Assembly (NCBI RefSeq): GCF_005083105.1 | Contig: NZ_CP034885.1 | Span: 412,449-476,448 of the forward strand | From: Buchnera aphidicola (Aphis nerii) | GTDB taxonomy: Bacteria; Pseudomonadota; Gammaproteobacteria; Enterobacterales; Enterobacteriaceae | Direction of reading: 5' to 3' | DNA: 64,000 nucleotides | In this document: one piece after another, positions 56,429-64,000 of the stretch | How the letters are laid out: every line of letters begins with the position of its first letter | Numbering within the stretch: position 1 is the first letter of the stretch | Translations under genes and position numbers: made by a program | The notes under the pieces: generated by a model | The model's input: the letters and a program-made list of their open reading frames with translations, nothing else | Databases searched by the model: none | Told to the model about the DNA's origin: nothing

Positions 56429-57527
56429 ATGATAGATATTAATATAATTAGTAATCAAATTAAAACATTAAATCATCGAAAAAATGATTTGAAGAGGTAT
56501 CTTTGACTACAACACAAAAAAATTAAGAATTTTAGAAATAAATTTAGAATTGTTAACACCTGAAACATGGAAAACAAAACAATCTATATATCAATTAAAT
56601 AAAGAAAAAAACTCATTAAACATGATAGTTGAAAAAATTGAAAAAATTGAAAAAAAAATAGAAGAAACATCCATTTTTATAGAATTAGCTCAAGAAACAA
56701 AAGATTACACAATCATAAAAGATATTATTATAGAAATTGAAAAAATAGAAGAAAAAATTAAAAAACTTGAATTTTATCGCATGTTTTCTAAAAAACATGA
56801 CAATTGTAATTGTTATATTGATATACAATCTGGATCTGGTGGAACAGAAGCGCAAGATTGGTCAAAAATATTATTAAAAATGTATTTAAAATGGTGCGAT
56901 AAAAAAGGATTTAAAACCGAAATTATTGAAGAGTCTATCGGTGAAATAGTAGGCATTAAATCTGCTACAATTCAAGTATTTGGGGAATATGCTTTCGGAT
57001 GGTTAAGAACTGAAACTGGAATTCATCGCCTTATTAGAAAAAGTCCATTTGATTCAGGAAATAGAAGACATACTTCATTTAGTTCAGTTTTTATATATCC
57101 AGATATAGAAGAAAAAATAAACATTGAAATTTCTTTATCTGATTTAAGAATAGATGTATATAGAGCTTCTGGTGCGGGCGGACAACATGTAAATAGAACA
57201 GAATCCGCAGTTCGAATTACTCATATTCCTACTAATCTTGTTACACAGTGTCAAAGCAATAGATCTCAACATAAAAATAAAGAACAAGCAATTAAACAAA
57301 TGAAATCAAAATTATATGAATTGCAAATTCAAAAAAAACGAAAAGAACAAAAAAAAATAGAGAATAATAAATTAGATATCAGCTGGGGAAATCAAATACG
57401 TTCTTATATATTAGATCATTCAAAAATTAAAGATCTTAGAACTGGAATAGAAAAACATGATATTCAATCAATATTGAATGGTGATTTAGATGATTTTATT
57501 GAACAAAGTTTAATATTAGGATTATAG
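56429..57527 (+). CDS. prfB: Peptide chain release factor RF2 with programmed +1 frameshift
   Basis: Terminates translation at UGA and UAA. ATG 56429 starts a 25-codon frame ending CTT TGA at 56501-56506; slipping +1 at CTT reads GAC and continues to 57527 as a 365-residue protein, the exact E. coli length. Joined sequence gives RYLDYNTKKL, the codon-reading SPF in RKSPFDSG and the catalytic GGQ in [12 protein letters not shown]. lysS follows after eight bases, as in E. coli. Confidence 0.98.
56492..56507 (+). promoter_or_regulatory. RF2 recoding site
   Basis: Internal Shine-Dalgarno-like AAGAGG, then TAT, the slippery CTT and TGAC. E. coli has AGGGGGTATCTTTGAC at the equivalent place. Low RF2 lets the ribosome shift at UGA, giving negative feedback. 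Confidence 0.95.
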
Positions 57528-57535
57528 AGGTTAAA

Positions 57536-59044
57536 ATGTTTAAAGAAAAAAATACACCTATAAATATGAGTAACGAAAATAAAATAAGAAAAGAAAAATT
57601 AGCAAATATGAAAAAAAATGGGTTTGATTTTCCAAATAATTTTAAAAAAACTATAAGTTCTATGAAAATTCATAAATTATATGGAAATAAAACAAATAAT
57701 GAACTCAAAATACAAAATATCCAAATTTCTGTTGCTGGTCGTATGATACAAAGAAGGATTATGGGTAAAGCTTCTTTTTTTATACTTCAAGATATAGAAG
57801 GTAAAATACAAGTATATATAACAGAAAAATCAATTACATCTAAATTTTATTATGATAATTTTAAAAAATGGGATATTGGAGATATTTTAGGTGTACATGG
57901 TTATTTATTCAAAACGAAAACAAATGAATTATCTATTTATGCTCAAAAAATTATAATACTTACTAAATCTTTAAGAGCTTTACCTGATAAATTTCACGGT
58001 TTATCTAACCAAGAAAAACGTTATAGACAAAGATATTTAGATTTAATTAGTAACAATCAACTTTTTAAAATTTTTAAAAATCGAGCAAATATTATTCAAT
58101 TAATTCGAAAATTTATGATAGAAAATCATTTTATAGAAGTAGAAACACCTATGTTACACAACATTCCTGGTGGTGCTTCTGCACGACCTTTTGAAACCTA
58201 TCATAATGAAATTAGTAAAAAAATGTACTTACGAATAGCACCTGAACTATACTTAAAAAAATTAATTATTGGAGGATTTGAACGTATTTTCGAATTAAAT
58301 CGAAATTTTAGAAATGAAGGCGTCTCTGCACGACATAATCCAGAATTTACTATGATGGAAGCATATGTTGCTTATTCTGATTATCAATATATGATGAAAT
58401 TTACAGAAAAATTGTTAAAAAATATAATAAGTTGTCTATTTAATAGCAATATCATCCAGTATAAAACATATGATCTAAATTTTAAAAATTCATTTTCTCA
58501 GTTAACCATGAAAGAAGCTATTTTAAAATTTAATTCTAATATTTGTTTATCTGATTTAAAAAATTTAAAATCTCTACAAAAAATTGGAAATAATATTGGT
58601 ATAGAAATAAATAAAGAGTGGAAAATCGGTAAAATAATTAACGAAATTTTTGAAAAAACAGTGGAAAAAAATTTAATACAACCAACGTTCATTACAGAAT
58701 ATCCAGTAGAAGTTTCTCCGCTAGCTAGACGTAATAATATTAATCCTGAATTTACTGATAGATTTGAATTATTTATTGCAGGATATGAAATAGGTAATGG
58801 ATTTTCTGAGTTAAATGATGCAAAAGATCAAAAAAATAGATTTTTAGAACAAATAAATACGACAGAAAAAGAAAAAGATAAAAATATATTTTATGATTCA
58901 GATTATATAGAGGCACTAAAATATGGATTACCTCCTACTTCTGGATTGGGAATTGGAATTGATCGTTTAATTATGATATTAACTAATCAAAAAAGCATTA
59001 GAGAAGTAATTTTATTTCCAACTTTACGTCCATCTTTAAAATAA
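57536..59044 (+). CDS. lysS: Lysyl-tRNA synthetase (class II)
   Basis: Charges tRNA-Lys, heavily used in this lysine-rich proteome. 502 residues (E. coli 505): OB-fold anticodon domain with VAGRMIQRRIMGKASFFILQD, motif 1 FIEVETPMLHNIPGGASARPF, motif 2 FRNEGVSARHNPEFTMMEAY and motif 3 GLPPTSGLGIGIDRLIM. Cotranscribed with prfB and next to lysA, a Buchnera-typical pairing that places lysine synthesis beside its use. Confidence 0.99.
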   Translation: MFKEKNTPINMSNENKIRKEKLANMKKNGFDFPNNFKKTISSMKIHKLYGNKTNNELKIQNIQISVAGRMIQRRIMGKASFFILQDIEGKIQVYITEKSITSKFYYDNFKKWDIGDILGVHGYLFKTKTNELSIYAQKIIILTKSLRALPDKFHGLSNQEKRYRQRYLDLISNNQLFKIFKNRANIIQLIRKFMIENHFIEVETPMLHNIPGGASARPFETYHNEISKKMYLRIAPELYLKKLIIGGFERIFELNRNFRNEGVSARHNPEFTMMEAYVAYSDYQYMMKFTEKLLKNIISCLFNSNIIQYKTYDLNFKNSFSQLTMKEAILKFNSNICLSDLKNLKSLQKIGNNIGIEINKEWKIGKIINEIFEKTVEKNLIQPTFITEYPVEVSPLARRNNINPEFTDRFELFIAGYEIGNGFSELNDAKDQKNRFLEQINTTEKEKDKNIFYDSDYIEALKYGLPPTSGLGIGIDRLIMILTNQKSIREVILFPTLRPSLK

Positions 59045-59086
59045 AAATCATATTTTTAAATATAATTTCATTATAAACTACACAGA

Positions 59087-60346
59087 ATGGAATATAGAAT
59101 GCTTAAATCAATTAATACAACTAAAAGTAATTTGAATCTTAAAAATATTAAATTACTCATTAAAAAATATCAATCTCCATTTTGGGTGTATGATGCAAAC
59201 ATCATTCGAAATAAAATTCGATTATTAGAAAAATTTGATATTATTAGATATGCTCAAAAAGCTTGTTCTAATACTCATATTTTACGACTAATGAGAAAAA
59301 ATAATTTAAAAGTGGATGCTGTATCATTAGGAGAAATAGAACGAGCTTTATTGGCTGGTTTTAAAAAAAATAGTAATGAAATTATTTTCACTGCAGATTT
59401 ATTCGATCAAGAAACATTATATAAAGTCATTGAATATAATATTCCAGTTAATGCCGGATCATTAGATATGTTAACACAATTAGGAGAAAACTCTCCAGGT
59501 CATCGTGTTTGGTTAAGAATTAATCCTAAATTTGGTTATGGACATAGTAAAAAAACAAATACTGGTGGGGAAAATAGTAAACACGGTATTTGGGATCCTA
59601 ATCTAGCAATACCTATTATAAAAAGACATAAATTAAAACTAATTGGTTTACACATGCATATTGGTTCAGGTGTAAACTATAAACATTTAAAAAAAGTTTG
59701 TCAAGCTATGGTAGAAAGTGTAGTACAAATAAATGAAAAAATACAATTTATTTCAGCAGGTGGTGGACTTCCAATACCTTATCAATCCAATGAAAAACCT
59801 ATTGATACAATTAAATATTATACTTTGTGGAATGAAGCAAGAAAAAAAATTTCAAAATTTTTAAATAAAAAAATTCAATTAGAAATTGAACCAGGTAGAT
59901 TCTTAGTAGCAGAATCTGGGATATTAGTTGCTCAAGTCAGAGCCGTTAAAAAAATGGGTAATAAAAATTTTGTTCTTGTAGATGCTGGTTTCAATGATTT
60001 AATGAGACCTACGATGTATGGAAGTTATCATCATATATCTGTAATACCTAAAGATGATAGAAAAGTTGAAATTAATGAAACAATTGACACAGTAGTAGCA
60101 GGACCACTATGTGAATCAGGGGATATATTTACCCAAGAAGAAGGAGGAAATATACAAACCAGAAAATTACCACATATAAAAATAGAAGATTACTTAATTT
60201 TTCATGATACAGGCGCATATGGTTCATCAATGTCATCTAATTATAATACTAGACCACTTATTCAAGAAATATTAATAGAAAATGATGGTTTTAAAGTTAT
60301 TAGAAGAAGACAAAAAATTAAAGAATTATTAAATTTAGAAGAGTAA
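59087..60346 (+). CDS. lysA: Diaminopimelate decarboxylase
   Basis: PLP enzyme for the last step of lysine synthesis, an essential amino acid for the aphid. 419 residues (E. coli 420) with the PLP lysine in YAQKACSN, HMHIGSG, SAGGGLPIPY, EIEPGRFLVAESG and GPLCESGD. ATG 59087 gives the E. coli length, but in-frame ATG 59099 has a better GGA seven bases upstream. The activator gene lysR is absent, so expression is presumably constitutive. Confidence 0.98.
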   Translation: MEYRMLKSINTTKSNLNLKNIKLLIKKYQSPFWVYDANIIRNKIRLLEKFDIIRYAQKACSNTHILRLMRKNNLKVDAVSLGEIERALLAGFKKNSNEIIFTADLFDQETLYKVIEYNIPVNAGSLDMLTQLGENSPGHRVWLRINPKFGYGHSKKTNTGGENSKHGIWDPNLAIPIIKRHKLKLIGLHMHIGSGVNYKHLKKVCQAMVESVVQINEKIQFISAGGGLPIPYQSNEKPIDTIKYYTLWNEARKKISKFLNKKIQLEIEPGRFLVAESGILVAQVRAVKKMGNKNFVLVDAGFNDLMRPTMYGSYHHISVIPKDDRKVEINETIDTVVAGPLCESGDIFTQEEGGNIQTRKLPHIKIEDYLIFHDTGAYGSSMSSNYNTRPLIQEILIENDGFKVIRRRQKIKELLNLEE

Positions 60347-60390
60347 TTAAATATTAAAAAACTATTAATTGTAAAAGCGAATAAAAAAAT

Positions 60391-61234
60391 ATGTATATTC
60401 ATTTCCCAAAATTTAATCCTATTATTTGTTCTATTGGTCCTTTCTCTGCACATTGGTATGGGTTTATGTATGTTATTAGCTTTATTTTTGCTATTATTTA
60501 CGGGAAAAAATTAATAAAAAAAAAACAAAAAAATTCAAGTGGAATCATTTTTATATACTATTTTTTTAGGTTCTTGCATCGGTGGTAGAATAGGATATAT
60601 AATTTTTTATAATTTCTCATATTTTTCACAACATATACTATGTTCATTTCATATTTGGGAAGGTGGAATGTCATTTCATGGAGGTTTAATAGGAGCAATT
60701 ATTAGCATGTATTATATTTCTATAAAAAATAAAATCAATATGTTAATTGTTTCAGATTTTATAAGTCCTCTTATACCTTTTGGTTTAGGTGCGGGTAGAT
60801 TAGGAAATTTAATTAATGGAGAATTATTCGGACGTTTTGCACCTAACTTTCCATATGCCTTTCTTTTTCCAAATACAAAAAATCAAGATTTAGCATTAGC
60901 ATTTAAATATCCTCAATTACAACCAATTATAGAAAGATATGGAGCGCTACCTAGACATCCTTCTCAAATATACGAATTAATTTTAGAAGGTATTTTACTT
61001 TTTTTAATCATTTATTTATTTGATAAAAAAAATACACCAATAGGTATTACTAGTGGTGTTTTTTTAATTTTTTATGGGGTATTCAGAATTATTGCTGAAA
61101 TATTTAGAGAACCTGATGCTCAAATTGGATATATTCAAAAATATTTTACAATGGGTCAAATACTATCAATTCCAATGATTATATTTGGCTTCATCATTAT
61201 ATTTTTTTCTTTTTATAAAAAAAATAAATTTTGA
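60391..61234 (+). CDS. lgt: Prolipoprotein diacylglyceryl transferase Lgt, frame broken near a 10-A tract
   Basis: Inner-membrane enzyme adding diacylglycerol to the lipobox cysteine. ATG 60391 gives [25 protein letters not shown] and helix 1, then after ten As (60516-60525), C and seven As (60527-60533) the reading frame is wrong and stops at 60588. The frame one base over is open through to 61234: [28 protein letters not shown] with the catalytic His, [26 protein letters not shown] and the last helices. Removing one A gives 280 residues (E. coli 291). thyA follows after six bases, as in E. coli. Confidence 0.9.
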
Positions 61235-61240
61235 GAAGTT

Positions 61241-62035
61241 ATGAAAAAATACTTACAATTAATACAAAAAGTAATTAAACATGGAAAACCTAAAAAAGAC
61301 AGAACTGGTACAGGAACATTATCTATTTTTGGACATCAAATAAGATTTAATTTAAAAAAAGGTTTTCCTCTTGTCACTACCAAAAAATGTTATATACCAG
61401 CTATTATTCACGAACTTTTGTGGTTTCTTCAAGGAGAAACCAATATTAAATATCTTAATGAAAATAAAATATTTATTTGGGATAATTGGGCAGATAAATT
61501 TGGAAATTTAGGACCTATTTATGGCAAACAATGGAGAAGCTGGAATGCATCAGATGGTAAAAAAATTGATCAAATGAAAAATATAATAAATCAACTAAAA
61601 CAAGATCCAGATTCTCGTAGAATATTAGTATCTAGTTGGAATGTTGGAGAGTTGAATGAAATGTCCTTACCTCCTTGTCATCTATTATTTCAGTTTTATG
61701 TCTTTAAAAATCGATTAAGTTGTCAATTATATCAACGTTCTTGTGATGTTTTTCTCGGATTGCCATTTAATATAGCAAGTTATGCAATTCTTATACATAT
61801 GATAGCACAACAATGTAATTTTGAAGTAGATGAATTTATCTGGACAGGTGGTGATATTCATTTATATACAAATCATATTAAATTAGCAAACAAACAACTT
61901 CTTAGAAGTCCTCGTAAATTACCAAAATTAATAATATCAAATAAACCTAATTCTTTATTTAATTATTCTTTTGAAGATTTTAAAATTATTAATTATAATC
62001 CATATCCTTCAATTCACGGAAAAATATCTATATAA
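61241..62035 (+). CDS. thyA: Thymidylate synthase
   Basis: Makes dTMP with methylenetetrahydrofolate. 264 residues, the same as E. coli: [14 protein letters not shown], Cys146 in [30 protein letters not shown] and the C-terminal HGKISI. lgt-thyA order and six-base gap conserved from E. coli. Confidence 0.99.
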   Translation: MKKYLQLIQKVIKHGKPKKDRTGTGTLSIFGHQIRFNLKKGFPLVTTKKCYIPAIIHELLWFLQGETNIKYLNENKIFIWDNWADKFGNLGPIYGKQWRSWNASDGKKIDQMKNIINQLKQDPDSRRILVSSWNVGELNEMSLPPCHLLFQFYVFKNRLSCQLYQRSCDVFLGLPFNIASYAILIHMIAQQCNFEVDEFIWTGGDIHLYTNHIKLANKQLLRSPRKLPKLIISNKPNSLFNYSFEDFKIINYNPYPSIHGKISI

Positions 62036-62112
62036 AATTTTTTAAAAAATTAGTTTTTCTATTTAAATCAAATATTATTTGAATAATAACTAGGATTAAT
62101 ACAATTAAACAA

Positions 62113-63432
62113 ATGAAACAAACATACATTAAAACTTGGGGCTGTCAAATGAATGAGTATGATTCATCAATGATAGCAAAATATTTAGAAAAAACAGGAC
62201 AGTATTCAATGACTACAAATTCTGAAAAAGCAGATATTTTAGTATTGAATACTTGTTCAATTAGAGAAAAAGCTCAAGAAAAAGTTTTTCATCAATTAGG
62301 TAGATGGAAAAAATTAAAAAATAAAAATCCTAATGTTATAATTGCTGTAGGCGGCTGTGTTGCAACACAAGAGGGTGAAGAAATCTTTAAAAGATCTAAA
62401 CATGTAGATATTATATTTGGCACTCAAAGTTTACATAAATTGCCTAAAATGATTTCTGAAATAGAAAAAAAACGTAAATTTTTAATTGATATTAGCTTCC
62501 CAGAATTAGATAAATTCAATTGTTCTTTGCCAGTTCAGAAAAAAGGATATACAGCATCTGTTTCAATAATGGAAGGATGTAATAAATACTGTACATTTTG
62601 TATAGTTCCATACACAAGAGGTAAAGAAATTAGTAGGCCATCTGATGATATTTTATTTGAAATTTCAAATTTAGCTGAAAATGGTATTAGGGAAGTAAAT
62701 TTATTAGGTCAAAATGTAAACGCATATCAAGGACCAACTTTTAATGGAAAAACTTGTTTTTTTTCTGAATTATTAAGATTAATTTCAGAAATCGATGGTA
62801 TTGATAGAATTCGTTTTACTACAAGTAATCCACTTGAATTTACTGACGATATTATTGAAGTATATAAAGATACCCCTAAATTAGTTAGTTTTTTACATCT
62901 GCCTGTACAAAGTGGATCTAATAAAATATTAAAATTAATGAAACGATCATATACTACAGAAAAATATGAAAAAATTATTGAAAAACTTATTGAAGCACGT
63001 CCAAATATTCAAATTAGTTCTGATTTTATTGTAGGTTTTCCAGGTGAATCAAAAGAGGATTTTCAACAAACTATAAATTTTATAAAAAAAATAAATTTTG
63101 ATATGAGCTATAGTTTTATATATTCAAGTAGACCAGGAACCCCCGCTTCAGAAATGAAAGATGAAATTAATCTTAAAGAAAAAAAAGAACGTTTATATAT
63201 ATTGCAAAATTATATTAATAAACAAACGATGTCTTGGAGTAGAAGAATGTTAGGAAGTATACAATCCGTTTTAGTAGAAGGTATATCAAAAAACAACCCT
63301 ATGGAGCTTTATGGAAAAACAGAAAATAATAGAATTGTAAATTTTTATGGATCATCAAAAATAATTGGAAAATTTGCACAAGTTAAAATCAATAAAGTAC
63401 ATACTCATAATTTAAAAGGTACATTATTATAA
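62113..63432 (+). CDS. miaB: tRNA-2-methylthio-N6-dimethylallyladenosine synthase MiaB
   Basis: Radical-SAM methylthiotransferase acting on A37 after MiaA. 439 residues (E. coli 474): N-terminal MTTase domain ([35 protein letters not shown]), radical-SAM CxxxCxxC in [17 protein letters not shown], and a short TRAM domain. The E. coli C-terminal extension past the TRAM core is missing. ybeZ, which follows in E. coli, is deleted so ybeY is next. Confidence 0.98.
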   Translation: MKQTYIKTWGCQMNEYDSSMIAKYLEKTGQYSMTTNSEKADILVLNTCSIREKAQEKVFHQLGRWKKLKNKNPNVIIAVGGCVATQEGEEIFKRSKHVDIIFGTQSLHKLPKMISEIEKKRKFLIDISFPELDKFNCSLPVQKKGYTASVSIMEGCNKYCTFCIVPYTRGKEISRPSDDILFEISNLAENGIREVNLLGQNVNAYQGPTFNGKTCFFSELLRLISEIDGIDRIRFTTSNPLEFTDDIIEVYKDTPKLVSFLHLPVQSGSNKILKLMKRSYTTEKYEKIIEKLIEARPNIQISSDFIVGFPGESKEDFQQTINFIKKINFDMSYSFIYSSRPGTPASEMKDEINLKEKKERLYILQNYINKQTMSWSRRMLGSIQSVLVEGISKNNPMELYGKTENNRIVNFYGSSKIIGKFAQVKINKVHTHNLKGTLL

Positions 63433-63437
63433 AAAAT

Positions 63438-63909
63438 ATGAATATAAAAGATTGCTTTATTTTAAACATACAAATAAATTGCAATAATAAAGAAAAAATA
63501 CCATCAAAAAACATGTTTAAGAAATGGATAGGAAGAGTTTTAAATAAAAAAAAACACTAAAATTATTACAATTAGAATTGTAGATGAAACAGAAATAAAA
63601 AATTTAAATTTAAAGTACAGAGGAAAAAATTATTCAACAAATATTTTATCATTTAAATCAAATATTTTTATAGAAAAAAATATAAAATTATTAGGGGATT
63701 TAGTTTTATGTAAGAAAATTATAGAAAAAGAATCTATAAAATATAATAAAACATTAGAATCTCGTTGGGCACATATGATTATACATGGAACACTTCATTT
63801 AATAGGATATGATCATAAAAATTTTATTGAACAAAAAATTATGGAGAACATAGAAAATAACATCATGCTATCTCTAAATTATAGAGAACCATATTTTTTT
63901 AAAAACTAA
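63438..63909 (+). CDS. ybeY: Endoribonuclease YbeY, frame broken at a 9-A tract
   Basis: Zinc-dependent RNase for 16S rRNA 3' maturation and ribosome quality control. ATG 63438, six bases after the miaB stop, opens a frame (FILNIQINCNNKEKIPSK ...) that stops at 63558 just past nine As (63546-63554). Removing one A continues into ITIRIVDETEIKNLNLKYRG, STNILSF, LLGDLVLCKKI and the zinc triad HMIIHGTLHLIGYDH to TAA 63907. Corrected length is 156 residues (E. coli 155). The start is ATG and no other frame gives an N-terminus. Confidence 0.9.
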
Positions 63910-63990
63910 CAATTATTCATAAAATTATTTTAACCTAAGATTTTATAACATAGAATAATAAAATATATTTTAACAAAGATAACTAATATT

Positions 63991-64000
63991 ATGAGTGATA
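63991..64000 (+). CDS. corC: Possible start of corC (ybeX), cut by the window edge
   Basis: ATG AGT GAT (Met-Ser-Asp) at the edge matches how E. coli CorC begins, and corC follows ybeY in E. coli. Ten bases only; the call rests on position. Confidence 0.4.

Noticed and set aside
60262..60453. Minus-strand frame across the lysA/lgt junction
   Set aside because: Antisense to two well-supported genes with no initiation signal.

Overview
The window is chromosomal DNA from a Buchnera aphidicola, the obligate gammaproteobacterial endosymbiont of aphids. The signs are very AT-rich DNA (well under 30% GC by eye, not counted), lysine/asparagine/isoleucine-rich proteins, Escherichia-type gene order with many neighbours deleted, AT-rich spacers, and a complete sulfate-assimilation cluster beside amino-acid provisioning genes (pheA, aroQ, lysA). 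The cys genes suggest a lineage like those of Aphidinae hosts; the strain cannot be named from sequence alone. There is no IS element, prophage, CRISPR array or transferred island.

Layout: 1-6.8 kb (minus strand) has nusA, tRNA-Leu, secG, glmM, ftsH, rlmE and greA. 7.3-11.6 kb has ibaG, murA, rplU-rpmA and obgE facing rplM-rpsI. 11.9-20 kb has pheA, ffh, rpsP-rimM-trmD-rplS, tldD, aroQ, a dead fis gene and rluD. 20-30 kb has bamD, alaS, csrA, tRNA-Ser, tRNA-Arg, gshA, metK, endA-rsmE, rpiA and the metT-leuW-glnU type tRNA cluster. 30-38.7 kb has glnS, pyrG-eno, queE/queD, nlpD and ispF-ispD-ftsB. 38.7-47.6 kb is the cysJIHGDNC cluster. 47.7-64 kb has mutS, dsbA, polA (exonuclease only), engB, typA, gmk, ygfZ, prfB-lysS-lysA, lgt-thyA-miaB, ybeY and the first bases of corC.

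Functionally the window covers translation (ribosomal proteins, RNA modification, three aminoacyl-tRNA synthetases, RF2, SRP), cell-envelope precursors (GlmM, MurA, IspD/F), glutathione and SAM synthesis, and production of phenylalanine, lysine and reduced sulfur for the aphid.

The most striking pattern is six genes (glmM, trmD, endA, nlpD, lgt, ybeY), each split by a single one-base change located inside, or best explained by, a 9-10 nt A/T homopolymer. Correcting one base gives a full-length protein in every case, close to E. coli length for all but nlpD. Essential alaS, cysH, ffh, polA and mutS carry 10-11 nt tracts that are still in frame. This fits the slippage-prone, slippage-rescued expression reported for Buchnera poly(A) tracts, although sequencing error must be excluded. 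Other notable points are a rimM gene without any ATG/GTG/TTG start, a PheA whose Phe-binding motifs are erased, an SRP M domain that has lost most methionines, a fis pseudogene with readable C-terminus, and two lipoprotein genes (bamD, nlpD) that have lost the lipidated cysteine in a genome where lgt itself is frameshifted.
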